Source of the DNA: Panax quinquefolius
Taxonomy: Eukaryota > Streptophyta > Magnoliopsida > Apiales > Araliaceae
Assembly (NCBI GenBank): GCA_020205615.1
Contig: CM035168.1
Location: forward strand, 5,708,237-5,772,236
Reading direction: 5' to 3'
DNA length: 64,000 nucleotides
Shown here: in pieces, positions 10,916 through 22,052 of the stretch
Numbering within the stretch: the stretch's first letter is position 1
Layout of the letters: each line of letters begins with the position of its first letter
Program-made: the position numbers and the translations under genes
The notes under the pieces: model-generated
Seen by the model: only the letters and a program-made list of their open reading frames with translations
Told to the model about the DNA's origin: nothing
Databases searched by the model: none

Positions 10916-12115
10916 ATGGCATCTGAAAATGTCGAGATAAGCAATGAAGCACATGAGACTGTTGAGTCACCAACGATCAATATCCAGGATAATGTGCAAC
11001 AGAAAGACAATAATCCTCAGGTAAACAACAACACCGATCAAATGATGAAAGATGGGATGTTCAAAGGCTTCATATAATTAATGCAATATCAGGCGAGAGT
11101 GGCTCCTGTTCAAAATACAAGTGGACACACTGACAACTCACAGATGGTCACCGCTAAACAATTTAAGGAGCTGGGACCATCGGAGTTTTGGGGAGAGCCA
11201 AAACCACTTAAAGCGGAGATGTGGATAAAGTAGATCACCAAGATAATTAATGTCTTGGGATGCTCCGAGGAGCAAAAGGTTCCCTTTGCCGCCTTCATGT
11301 TGAGAGGTGAAGCAGATTATTGGTGGGAATCAGTAAAGCATACCCAGCCTGCCGCACTCAAAATGTCTTGGGAGAAGTTCTAAGAGCTGTTCAATGACAA
11401 GTACTTTCCCGAAAGTATTCGTCACATGAAGGAGGTGGAGTTTATCAAGTTGGAGCAAAATAATATGACCGTGTCGCAATACGAGGCTAAGTTTGCCGAG
11501 TTGTCCCGGTTTGCTTCCCATTTGGTTGATAATGAGTAGAGAATGACGCGAATGTTTCTACGAGGGTTGAGACCCGAAATACGTCAATACCTCATTTCTC
11601 ACAAACTGTGTTTGTATTCAGATGTTGTAAATAGGTCTCAGTTATTGGACCACGATAATGAGTCAACCCAACCAAGAAAGAGCAACCGGCAAGTCGATAA
11701 TACCAATGGTAGCAGTCATCAAAGCGGTGACAACAAACGTGGGGGGAATTAACATGCCAGAAATGGTAACCACTCCGGTGGTAATCATGGTCAAGATAAT
11801 AGAAGTGGAAATTTCAAGAAGAGGAGATTCAATAATGATGGAAAGACGTAAGCACCAGCACCTGTTATTAAGGAAGGAGAACGACCATCGGTCGTATGTT
11901 ACAAATCTTGAGGAGGGAGGGCCATATCGGTCAAAGCATACGCACCGGTCAAAGCATGTTACAATTATGGAAGAGAAGGTCACCTAGCCCGATTTTGTCG
12001 TGCACCAAAGTCAAGTCCAACTGGGATGGAGGAATTAAAGGCCTTCCCAGATAAGACAAAACCGGTAGTTCAAGGGAGAGCGTTTGTCGTAACCTCCCAA
12101 AAGCAAGGAATCCGA
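10916..12115 (+). pseudogene. element A gag (broken)
   Basis: It starts at an ATG giving MASENVEISNEAHE, a start shared with the gag at 54961 on the opposite strand (MTSENVENSN). A retrotransposon Gag capsid domain follows (FNDKYFPESIRHMKEVEF, KLEQNNMTVSQYEAKF, LRPEIRQYLI) at roughly 11390-11600. Near the end is one zinc knuckle with its second Cys changed (CYNYGREGHLARFC). Premature stops lie after residue 53 (near 11075) and near 11230, 11382 and 11537, and there is a frame change near 11750. Three of these stops look like CAA/CAG to TAA/TAG changes when compared with the sister copies. Gag would coat the RNA in virus-like particles, but this copy cannot make it. Confidence 0.85.
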
Positions 12116-12558
12116 ACGAGGTGATCACTGGTAAGCTAATGATAAACTCTAGCGAAGTATATACCTTATTTGATACCGGTTCTAACCATTCTTTTATTTC
12201 TCCTACTTGCGTTCAATGTTTAAATTTGACTCCAGAGAAATTAGAATTTGATTTATCTGTTGAAACTCCATTGGGAGAAACCTTCATTACATCCACTGTT
12301 TATAAGTCTTGTTTGATTCAAATCGGTAACCGCACATTACCTGTCGATCTTATTTCTTTAAAAATACTTGCATTCGATGTGATTTTAGGAATTGATTGGT
12401 TGACTACTCATCATGCTAAAATTGATTATTTTCGTAAGGTTGTTAGCTTTCATATTCCTAACCAACCTATTATGCGAAATCAAGCAACCAAACCATTAAA
12501 TTTAATCACTGTTATCTCAAGCCATAAAGTTATTCGTTTATTGAAAAACGGATGTTAA
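12116..12558 (+). pseudogene. element A aspartic protease domain
   Basis: The frame reads VYTLFDTGSNHSFIS with the catalytic DTG at 12172-12180, then ETPLGETFITSTVYKSCLIQ and FDVILGIDWL, the usual landmarks of a Ty3-gypsy retropepsin. It is in frame with the downstream RT but separated by a TAA at 12556-12558. The sister copy at 27898 reads CAA there, so this is a C-to-T nonsense change. The enzyme would process the polyprotein. Confidence 0.85.
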
Positions 12559-12600
12559 ACTTTCTTAGCTCATGTCACAAATTTAAACAAAAATACGTCA

Positions 12601-14184
12601 GTGTTGAATGATATTGCTATTGTTAATAAATTTCCTGACGTATTCCCTAAAGAACTTCCTGGCCTACCCCCAGAGCGTGAAATTAAATTTTGTATCTACC
12701 TTGAATCCGATACAAAACCCATTTCTAAAGGCCCATATCGAATGGCTCCTATTGAACTTCAGGAGTTAAAAACCCAATTACAGGAATTGTTAGACATCGG
12801 TTTCATTCATCCTAGTACGTCTCCTTGGGGTGCTCCTTTTCTATTCGTGAAGAAGAAAGATGGAAGTATGCGACTTTGTATTGATTATCGGGAGTTGAAT
12901 CATGTCACCATCAAAAATAGGTACCTATTACCTCGTATTGATGACCTGTTTGACCAGTTGCAAGGCGCCAAATTCTTTTCAAAGATCGATCTTCGTTCCA
13001 GATATCATCAATTAAAGATTAAAATCGATGACATCCCAAAGACTGCTTTCAGAACTAGGTACGGGCATTATAAATTCCTAGCCATGTCTTTTGGATTGAC
13101 TAATGCTCCTGTTGCCTTCATGGATATGATGAACCGAGTATTCAAGGAATATTTGGATCATTTTGTAGTTGTCATTATTGATGACATCCTTATATATTCC
13201 AAAAGCCGTGAAGATCATGAACAACACTTGAGGCTGATACTCCAAAAGTTTCGTGAAAATAAGTTATATGCCAAGTTGAAGAAATGCGAGTTCTGGCTTG
13301 AGGAAGTAGCATTCCTTGGGCACGTGATATCAAATCACGGAATATCTTTAGACCCGGCAAAGATTGAAGCAATTCAAAGCTGGGAGAAACCTAAGTCGGT
13401 GACCGAAGTACGTAGCTTTTTGGGCTTAGCTGGTTATTATCGGAGGTTCGTGGAAGGATTTTCTCAAATCGCTACTCCATTAACTCATCTGACTCGAAAA
13501 GATACAAAATTCGGTTAGAGCGAGGAATATGAGAAGAGTTTTCAAGAACTCAAGAGGAGGCTCATTTCAGCACCTGTTTTGACAATACCAGCTGGTTCGG
13601 AGGGATTTGTCATATACAGCGATGTTTCAGGCAAAGGTTTAGGATGTGTTCTCATGCAACATAGGAAAGTCATAGCCTATGCCTCACGACAACTCAAAGA
13701 ATATGAGAGAAATTATCCTACTCATTATCTAGAGTTGGCAGCTGTCGTTTTTGCGCTTAAGATTTGGAGGCATTACCTGTATGGAGAGAAGGTGGAGATT
13801 TATACGGATCATAAAAGCCTCAAATATTTCTTCACTCAAAAAGAACTCAACATGCGGCAAAGACGATGGCTTGAGCTGTTGAAAGATTATGATCATACCA
13901 TTCAATACCATCTAGGAAAAGCGAACGTAGTAGCTGATGCATTGAGTAGAAGATCATATGCGGGTACGAGTGCGATATTGTCAACGCAAAGGCCCATTTT
14001 GTATTACTTACAAAGGATGGAGATAGATTTAAAGACTCCAGGGACCCATGTGATGATGGCGAATATACGAGTAGAACCGACTTTAATCGATAAAGTTAAA
14101 GCTGCTCAAGCTACAAACCTGGAGCTAATGCGTATGAAGAAGAAAGTACAAGAAGGTGCTATTCTGGAAGCAAGAATCGATTAA
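12601..14184 (+). pseudogene. element A reverse transcriptase-RNase H
   Basis: The RT domain is long and well preserved: [12 protein letters not shown], then [20 protein letters not shown], then [13 protein letters not shown], then the metal-binding pair in [10 protein letters not shown] (Asp codons at 13180-13185), then [11 protein letters not shown]. RNase H follows ([31 protein letters not shown]) to ADALSRR. A TAG at 13516-13518 separates the two domains and looks like TGG to TAG. A second stop ends the frame at 14182. Without these stops the polypeptide would be continuous, so decay is moderate. Confidence 0.9.
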
Positions 14185-15546
14185 GAAGGAATACTTCGAG
14201 TCAACTCTAGACTTTGTGTTCCTAACGATTCTGACTTGAAGTATAAAATTATGATGGAGGCGTACAACACACCGTTTGCAATCCATCCTAGGAGTACCAA
14301 AATGTATCTTGATCTTCGACATACATTTTGGTGGAGCAATATGAAGAGAGATAACGGGGTTTATCTCAAGGTGTCTAACTTGTCAATGAGTTAAGGCGGA
14401 GCATTAAGTTCCAAAAGGTCTATTGCAACCACTTGAAATTCTAGAATGGAAGTGGGAGCACATTACCATGGATTTCGTTACTGGTCTTCCCAAGGTTTCT
14501 CAAGGCATAGATGTAATTTGGGTCATTGTTGATAGATTGACCAAGTCTGCTCATTTCTTACCGATACGAGAAACTTTTACACTTGAACGTCTTGCTCGTA
14601 TGTACATAAACGAGATTGTAAGATTGTATGGTATGCCAGTATCCATAGTTTTTTATCGAGACCCAAGATTCACTTCAAGATTTTGGGTTAATTTGCAAAA
14701 AGCTATGGGCACGGATTTACGATTTAGTTCGGCGTATCATCCTCAAACGGACGGACAATCAGAGAGGACTATTCAAACTCTTGAGGATTTATTAAGACTC
14801 TGTGTCCTTGACTTCAAAGGAAGTTTGGACAAGTTCTTACCATTGGAGGAGTTTTCCTACAACAACAGTTATCAAACAAGTATTGGCATGGCTCCATTTG
14901 AGGCGTTGTATGGAAGAAAGTGTCGTTCTCCAGTATGCTGGGATGAGGTAGGTGAAGCAACGTTGTTGGGACTGGAGTCGGTACGTATGACTACGGAAAA
15001 GATTCAAACGATTCGACAACATATAAAAACCTCACAAGATTGACAAAAGAGTTATGCTGATCTTCATCGAAAGGATGTGGAATTCAGTATTGGAGATCAT
15101 GTGTTGTTACGTGTTGCTCCATGGAAAGGAGTTACGAGATTTGGAAAGAGAGGAAAGCTCAATCCTCGATTCATTAGCCCATTAATAATCCTTGATCGAG
15201 TAGGAACTGTGGCCTATAGACTCGCCTTACCGCCAAGTATGTCTCATGTTCATAACATTTTTCACATATCTATGTTATGTAAATATGTGAAAGACCCGAA
15301 CCACATTATTGAATTAGAACCGGACAAGATAGCGTGAGATTTAATGTATGAAGAGGTAGCTGTTAAAATCTTAGATAAAAAGGATCATATTCTACGTTCA
15401 GAGGTTATACCTCAAGTCAAAGTTTTGTGGAGAAACCACGATGTGGAGGAAATGACCTGGGAGTTAGAATCTGAAATGAAATTAAGGTATCCTTACCTCT
15501 TCGACATATCAGGTACGTACCTTAATTTCGAGGATGAAATTTCATA
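14185..15546 (+). pseudogene. element A integrase with chromodomain-like C-terminus
   Basis: The zinc-binding N-terminus is frameshifted (between 14185 and about 14420). The core runs DFVTGLPKVSQGIDVIWVIV, then AYHPQTDGQSERTIQTLEDL, then SYNNSYQTSIGMAPFEALYG. The second catalytic Asp is lost: the codon at 14654-14656 is TAT (Tyr), where the sister copy at 28288 reads GAT. A TGA at 15041 and another at 15335 interrupt the rest. The C-terminal part (FSIGDHVLLRVAPWKG, VKVLWRNHDVEEMTWE, YPYLF) is the GPY/F-like and chromodomain-like region that in chromoviruses helps target integration to chromatin. Confidence 0.88.
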
Positions 15547-15558
15547 AGAAGGGGAGGT
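15546..15558 (+). other. polypurine tract of element A
   Basis: AAGAAGGGGAGGT directly precedes the LTR start TGTAAGACCCC. The reverse-strand element C has the same tract at 50307-50320. Confidence 0.9.
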
Positions 15559-18247
15559 TGTAAGACCCCAACTTTTTTGAATAAAGAATAATTTTTCTCA
15601 AAATATATTTTTGAATATTATGGTGTGGATATGATATAATGTTATAGTTGTGGGTAATATTTGAAATTTTTTGCAAAGTAAGCAAGTTGATATAAAATAT
15701 TCGTTGTGTCAGTGAATATTCGATTGGTCGGGAAATATTCGTTTTAACAGGGAATATTAAATGCGACAACACAATCATTGGTGGACCCATAATGGAAGTA
15801 TTGTCGTAGTTAAAAAGCGGCGAAATATCTTTTATAAAAACAACGGCGGAAGTTTTACCGTTAAACATTGAACTACCCGGTGGTAAAAATACGATGTCGT
15901 GTTGTTGCGTAGTAGTATACGGTATTGATTATTGATGCTTACGTGAGAAGTCACTCGGTTATACTCGATTATTACACTGATAATTATTGCATAGTATCTC
16001 ACGTTATTTGATTCAATTATTGTCACATTATCATCTGCATAATATTTTATATTATAAGTTATTCATATTATTATTTGCAATATTGATAATGTCTAGAAAG
16101 TTCTTTCGAGAAGAGGTTTGGTCACCTAATTGCGCGTCAATAGGGAGAAATCCTTATTGGAAAGCCCCCTCTTTCCTAGGAACGATCTGGTTGTTAAATA
16201 TTGTGAGTTATAATATTAATGATGAATAATTGTTGAAGTATTATAATGTGTTTATTAAAGATAAGTGAATTACAAAAGTTAGAGGGGAATAATGTAAACT
16301 TGGAAAACTTTAGGGGTACTAAAGTGTAATAAGTTAAATCAATATGGACCATTGGTGGTGGTTTTAATAGTAAATCAATCTGGACCATTGATGGTGGTTT
16401 TAATAGTAAATCAATCTGGACCATTGTTGGTGGTTTTAAAAGTAAATCAATCTGGACCGTCGATGGTGGTTTTAAAAGTAAATCAATCTGGACCGTCGGT
16501 GGTGGTTTTAAAAGTAAATCAATCTGAACCGTCGGTTGTGGTTTTAATAGTAATTAATATTGACCGTCCGTTCTAATAGTGAATCAAACTGGACCGTTCG
16601 TGAATTAGTTACTATTTAGTCCATTTTTCTATAAATAGAAGCTTAATTCTTCTTTCATTCTCACCAATTCACTCAGATTCACAAGAGACACTATAAAGAG
16701 AGAAACTATTTAGAGCAAGAAGAAGAGTATTCTGCTACTTCACTTTTGCAGTATCTAGCTTTCTACTAAGGTAAGGGGTATTATTTCTTTCGTATTCATA
16801 AGGAATACTATTTTTCGTATTCATCCTTTAGTATGTCGGAATAACGTGTCTATGCGGATTACGTACCGTATAACAAGTGAAAATCCATTTGCAATTTTCG
16901 TATGTTAATTCTTTTCATATTCCTAAATCTAAACTTACTATGGTAAGTATTGCTTCTATAATCCTTGAAATTAGTGGAATATCCTTGAGTTTTGCGCTTC
17001 ATCCAGTATCATTTTATTGGAATATTGATATGAACTTTCTTATTAAAGATCAATATTTTCACCCGAAGTACTATTCACAAGGTACTATTCATGGGTTACT
17101 ATTCACCCGGTTACTATTCAATATAATATTATTCACTCGGATATTCGGGGCACTTTTTATGTCGGGATACTATTCACGAGTTATTATTCATGGGTTACTA
17201 TTCACCCGATTACTATTCACTCAAAAATTATTTACTCGGGTATTTGGGGCACTTTTCATGTCGGGGTACTATTCATGGGGTACTATTCTCGAAGTACTAT
17301 TAACAGGGTACTATTCACGGGGTACTATTAACCGAAAAATTTATTTCTTTTTTGTCCAAATTATTTTTGATACATGGATAATATTCTTGAATTTTACTCC
17401 ACAAAGGAGTATTATGTTGAAAATTTGGACATTATTGAATTCTGGATAAATTAAATTATAAATCTTTTAAAATTTATCCTTTGCTTTCTTTTAATTGAAT
17501 TCTTATATCATTGTCATCATCCTCATGCTTATATTGTGATAAAAGTCATCTTTAGCTTACGTGCATAGATGGACTGTTGATTGGTATGATTATGACCAGG
17601 GATAATTCTTGCATGATATGATCATGACCATTGATGATTACACGAATAATTCTTGGCCCGTAGTGCAAGAATAATTTGTGGACGTGATCTTAATGAATAT
17701 CCTTGGCCCGTAGTCTTTGGGATGATTCGATGATGTGATCTATTTTTAATTTGAGTCCAATGATAAAGTTAATGATAAACTTTTTAAATCATAGAAGATA
17801 GTAGATATCATTCTCTACTTGACTCTTCTAATGGATTGCTTTTTCGCTACAGTTAAACTTGTTGTCTATTATATTCTATCAGTTTAACACTGTTGAAGGT
17901 TAATGATAACTTATTCTGCATTATCTTAGTCATAATATTTCTTACTGGACTAGTTGAGGTCACCCTTTTACTTCTATTGTTCTCTTCAGGAAATGAGAAC
18001 GTAGCCGAAACTAGTTGGGGAACGGAGTGATGGCCTGAGATGGTGTTATAGTAGTCCTCACTATTCTATAAAATAGTGTGCCAATAAATATAACGAGGAA
18101 TCCATTTGAGTTTGGATATTATCTAGAAGAATATATTCGTGTAAAAACTCTCAGCTCATGTTGTATAATTAAGTTTGTATTTGTATTCTGTACCATGTAT
18201 TTGGCGACTCAAGATGGGTGATGTATACCTATTTTGGGGGCGTCACA
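15559..18247 (+). repeat. element A 3' LTR (2,689 bp)
   Basis: It begins TGTAAGACCCCAACTT and ends GGGGGCGTCACA, an imperfect inverted end pair starting TG and ending CA. It includes a 36-bp repeat block, a TATA box (16629-16638), TACTATTCAC repeats, and two or three copies of a TTGGCCCGTAGTGCAAGA motif near 17650-17720. Bases 16182-18247 match the partial 5' LTR. Confidence 0.95.
16335..16580 (+). repeat. 36-bp tandem repeat in element A 3' LTR (about 6 units)
   Basis: Units begin at 16335, 16371, 16407, 16443, 16479 and 16515, with a partial unit after 16551. The 5' LTR of the same element has only about three. The open frame through the block, with a 12-residue repeat, comes from 36 being a multiple of three and is not taken as a gene. 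Confidence 0.9.
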
Positions 18248-18479
18248 GCTTGCATCATGAAAAGCTGTAAAGTCATTTGATAGATAATAGGAACATATGT
18301 ACAAGGACATAGAATGAATTGATCAAATGTGTTAGGTTGATCCTACATAAGCAAAACAACTTTGTAAAGTCCTTAAAAAGAAATGATGTACAAGGACTAT
18401 AAATATAGAAAGATCAAGCTTGTTAGGTTGATCTTATAATGTAAAAGATAGGCATGTCTGATCATCGAGCACTGCACCA

Positions 18480-19650
18480 GAAATCGTAGTCTACCAGGAG
18501 AGTCAAGGAAAGCTAGAGAACTATCAAGGCAAAATCGTAATCTGCAGGATAGTAGATCTCGGAGCTCGTAGATTGCCAGGAGAGACGAGAAAGGATCGTA
18601 GTGTGTCGAGAAGAACTTCCTCAAAGTCATAGTCTGTTGAGGAAGTCATATTCAAAATCATAGAGACAGCCTGTCTGAGAGCCGACCGAGCATCTGCCTA
18701 AGCCAAGTCAAGAATAATAGACCACACTCGGAGTCGTAGAGTCTACTGATCCTATAAGAGGCAGAGATAGTAGTCGAGCCAGATCAGATGAAGACAATAA
18801 GCTAAAAGGCAGAAATCGTAGAGTGTCAAGATCTGATCTCGGAGTCGTAGTGTCTGCAGAACCCAAGCCAAATCGTAGAGTGCAAAACTAGGGCTTCAAC
18901 AAAAGTGCTCACAATGCCAAGACAGAATCGTAGAGTTAACACGATTCTCAACAAATGAGCACTCCTAGAATATCCAAAGGATGAAGCCTCTGGTCAGAGC
19001 TGGAAAGTTACACTCCACCTAAAAGAAACCAGAGAGCATTCAACGAATGGTTTGCAAGCTAACAGAAGATCTAAGCACTAACCCAGTCAGCATCCAGATT
19101 GAGTTGTAAAGCCATTCAAGGTGAAGTCTTCAACAAGTTGATCAGAAGAAGACTTTAGTAAAAGTGACTTACTAAGGAAGTCAGAAAGTGAAGTATCTGT
19201 CAAGTGAATAGATGATAACGATCTTGGGATCAACCAGGATCGTAGTGTTTGCCAAGCAAAGTAGGAACTGATGTAGTTACACAGAGATACTGGCTAAATT
19301 CTAAAGAACAAGGCTAAAATGATTAAGCATGGGTCAGTCCATTGATGATAAGTGAATGGGAGATCACAAAGAGAAAGCGAGCTGGGCATGCCACAAATCT
19401 GAGGTGTCTTGTTGTTCAGAAGAGACCAGAACAAGGAGTCAAGCTATCAGTTCCTGAGATCAGTCGAAGGTAAACAGAAGTGTTGAAGCACTACACAAAT
19501 GAAGGAAGATATTCTACATTGAAGATCCAATGAACAATCTTTGGGATCGTAGTGTTGTCTCAATCAGTCAATGAGCAACATTCAATAAGACACACTATGA
19601 TTAGGTCCAAGAACATATGCATCAGAATCATAGAGTTCGATCATCTGAAG
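18480..19650 (+). repeat. dispersed ATCGTAGAGT motif
   Basis: About fifteen occurrences of RTCRTAG(A/T)(G/C)T occur at irregular spacing, for example near 18485, 18535, 18567, 18595, 18735, 18815, 18843, 18872, 18928, 19231, 19545 and 19628. They often follow GGA or AA and are followed by GTCTGC or GTGTC. This is far more than chance for such a motif. The surrounding sequence is not a tandem repeat. Confidence 0.6.
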
Positions 19651-20629
19651 ATTGAAGCATTGGCAATGATTCAATCTGAAGACTAATATTTGAACATTTC
19701 TAGTTGAGAGCATCGATTCAAAAATACAACTTTTGATGTTCTAATCGAGAAGTCAGAAAGAAGAAATAAAGATGACTACCTGCCTGACATGGAAAAGTGA
19801 CAACTCTAAGGCGGTAGGTGAGGTAGCAGACTTCTGTGCTAGTAAAGTCATAAAAGAGTTGTCACATCACATCAAGCAGTCTACACCAAATAACTCGAGA
19901 TCTACGAAGTAATTCAAATAGCTTTCAATGGCTATATTCCAACGGGAAGATTGGGAAGGAGTATATATTAGCTAAAGCTTCAAAGATCAAGTGTTGTTGA
20001 GTTGAAGGATCGTTGAGTTATTGGAATGCTATACTGTTGACTCTACGAGTTCCACCAGAACTGAACAGAACAAGTTTTAGTGACAGTGAAACTACGAAAG
20101 TGGAAGTGAAACAGACTTGAAGAAGGACCTAAACAGACTAAAGCTTCACTCAACAAGGATGAGAATGCCACTAAAGATGGCAGCTAAGCTGAGAGCTGAG
20201 AAGGCAAAAAAGATAGGATTCAGAAAAGTGGCTGAGCACAAAGAAGATCCAGAGAGCCACTCTACTAATCACCATGAACCAAAAGCTGAAACAGAAGAGA
20301 TGCAGAACCATGTCTGCAGATCATTCAAGAAGGGTTCAGGGAATGCTAAGTGCCAGAAGAAGTCTACCAAAAGCTCAAACACTTACCAAACCCAAATGGT
20401 TATGGTGCACAGCTGACAACTGATGAAGATGAGCAGAACAAAATGAAGATCAGCTACACTAGAGAAGATGTGGTCCAGACTCTATGTAGAATGCAAAGAG
20501 GACCACGCCAAGCTGCTAAGTACTGAAGATGTTCAAGCCTCAAGACATCTTAACAGTAAGGCACCAACAACAAAAACACCAACAACAACAAGTAGCCAGG
20601 GTCTGAGGGGTCCTTGTCCGGAGGGACTA

Positions 20630-20760
20630 AATGAAGTTCCAAGCCTGCTGGGCTTGAAGAGTTCCTAGGGAACTAGAGGAGTTCCAAGCCTGCTGGGCTT
20701 GAATATTTCTTAGTGAACTAAAGTTCCAAGGCTGTTGGCCTTGAAAGAATCTTAGTGATT
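20630..20760 (+). repeat. three diverged copies of a CCAAGCCTGCTGGGCTTGAA unit
   Basis: GTTCCAAGCCTGCTGGGCTT occurs at about 20635 and 20682, and a diverged copy at about 20722 (GTTCCAAGGCTGTTGGCCTT). Each core is itself self-complementary (CAAGCC...GGCTTG). Confidence 0.75.
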
Positions 20761-21156
20761 CAGGGTGTTGTCCTTCCTTAGTGGAATTCTTGTTAGTTAA
20801 AGCAGAAGAGTGGATTAGGAGCTTGAGTCTCTGAACCACTTAAAATCCCTTGTGTCTTTTACATTCTGTCATTTACTTTCTATCATTTACTTTATATACC
20901 TAACTGTTATAAATGCTAAGTATGTATTAATTGCTTACAACTTAACTAACTCTATAAATAATGTATGTACGTTCATGAATATATCAATGAAGGGGATCTT
21001 TTACTTATTCCGCTGTGCTTGAAAAGATTTTTATGTTAGTCATATGTTAATTCATTAACAATACAATATTAACAGGAAAAGTATTTGAAAATAAAAGGAT
21101 CTATTCAACCCCCCCCCCCCCTTCTAGATCTATTGTGTGTCTACTGGGAACTAACA

Positions 21157-22052
21157 TGTTGATTATTGGTTTTACAGTTGTATGTCTTTGTCCCGTAGTG
21201 CAAAGATGGACTGTTAGTTTACATGATAATAAATATGAATTGTGAATTTAACTATAATCTTTGGTGGTTCAGGTGAAGATAGGTGATGAAAGTTCTCTTT
21301 GTCTTGGGTACAAAAAGAACTGTTGTTGGATATTACGGGGATAAAATATTAATGATGGACTTTTAATTTGGAGGAGATAATAGACATTATGTTCTACTCG
21401 ACTCTTCTAATGGGTTGTTTCTGCTGCAGTTGTTGATCTAAAACTTGTTATCTATTGTATTCTATCAGATTTTTTCCTGTTGAGGACTAAGGATAATTTG
21501 TTCTATATTATCTTAGTCATAATATTTTTTATTGGGCTATTTGTGCTCACTCTTTTGCTTCACAATTCCTTTTAGGTAATAAGAGTGTAGCTGGGTCGAG
21601 CGGGGATAACAAGGGAATAGTGTGATGGTCCGAGACTATGGAAGTTTTCTAATACATTATAAAACAACATATAATTGTATTGAGGACTTAAGATATGTGT
21701 GACGTATTTTATACGTCACTTAATAATTGATTTTGGTGAACAACAATAAGGTGAGGAGAACCCGACTTTGAAAGCGTCAAAAGTGCACCTCATTAGAATG
21801 AACATGATAGCAATCTTTTCCTTCTTCTTTGGGGTCTTAAAATATTTTTTGTTGTATTTTATATGGCATTGTAATAATTATAGTCTGGATATTGTCTACG
21901 AGACAATATTTGTATTAAAACTCACAGCTTATGTGTTGTCGTATTTTGCACGATAGTTCAACAGTTGTATAAATGAAGTTTGTATTTGAATTATGTACTG
22001 TGTATCTGGCGACTCAGAATGGGTTGTGTATACCTATTTTGGAGGCGTCACA
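21157..22052 (+). repeat. gypsy LTR fragment, 3' end, + strand
   Basis: It is related to the last ~900 bp of element A's LTR: TTGTCCCGTAGTGCAAAGATGG near 21190, then TCTTAGTCATAATATT, then CTGGATATTGTCTACGAGAC, ending GGAGGCGTCACA at 22052. It carries an extra stretch (about 21690-21870) absent from element A, which includes a perfect 9-bp inverted repeat. There is no primer binding site or internal region after it. Confidence 0.8.
21699..21719. repeat. perfect palindrome GTGACGTAT-TTT-ATACGTCAC
   Basis: Nine-base arms around a TTT centre, containing two TGACGT/ACGTCA half-sites of the type bound by plant TGA-class bZIP factors. An equivalent diverged copy lies in the inverted fragment near 22080-22100. 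Confidence 0.85.

Larger units (their letters stand above)
8784..18247 (+). mobile_element. Ty3-gypsy element A (Tekay/Del-like chromovirus)
   Basis: The structure is a partial 5' LTR (8784-10728), a primer binding site, gag, protease, RT-RNase H, integrase with a C-terminal chromodomain-like segment, a polypurine tract, and a complete 3' LTR (15559-18247). The integrase following RT, and the C-terminus with VKVLWRNHDVEEMTWE then YPYLF, place it with plant chromoviruses close to Tekay/Del. The first ~620 bp of the 5' LTR lie left of the nested copia element, outside the window. The right target duplication would be GCTTG (18248-18252). Stops and a frameshift disable it. Confidence 0.92.
18248..21156 (+). 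mobile_element. long copia-type LTR (right part) or non-autonomous derivative
   Basis: The right end has the features of a plant copia LTR: a TATA-type box (CTATAAATAA near 20952), a C-run in ATTCAACCCCC near 21103-21121, and an end GGGAACTAACA at 21146-21156. No primer binding site follows; sequence switches at once to a gypsy LTR fragment. Element A inserted at its left edge, so the left part is out of view. No domain is recognisable inside. A frame at 20117-20416 is Lys/Arg-rich and low in complexity, and is not claimed as a gene. Confidence 0.5.

Noticed and set aside
16352..16576. 75-codon frame with a 12-residue repeat
   Set aside because: It is the translation of the 36-bp LTR repeat, whose length is a multiple of three. 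The 5' LTR copy has a different unit number.
20117..20416. 99-codon Lys/Arg-rich frame in the copia-type LTR segment
   Set aside because: No recognisable Gag motif or zinc knuckle, and it is inside sequence best explained as LTR.
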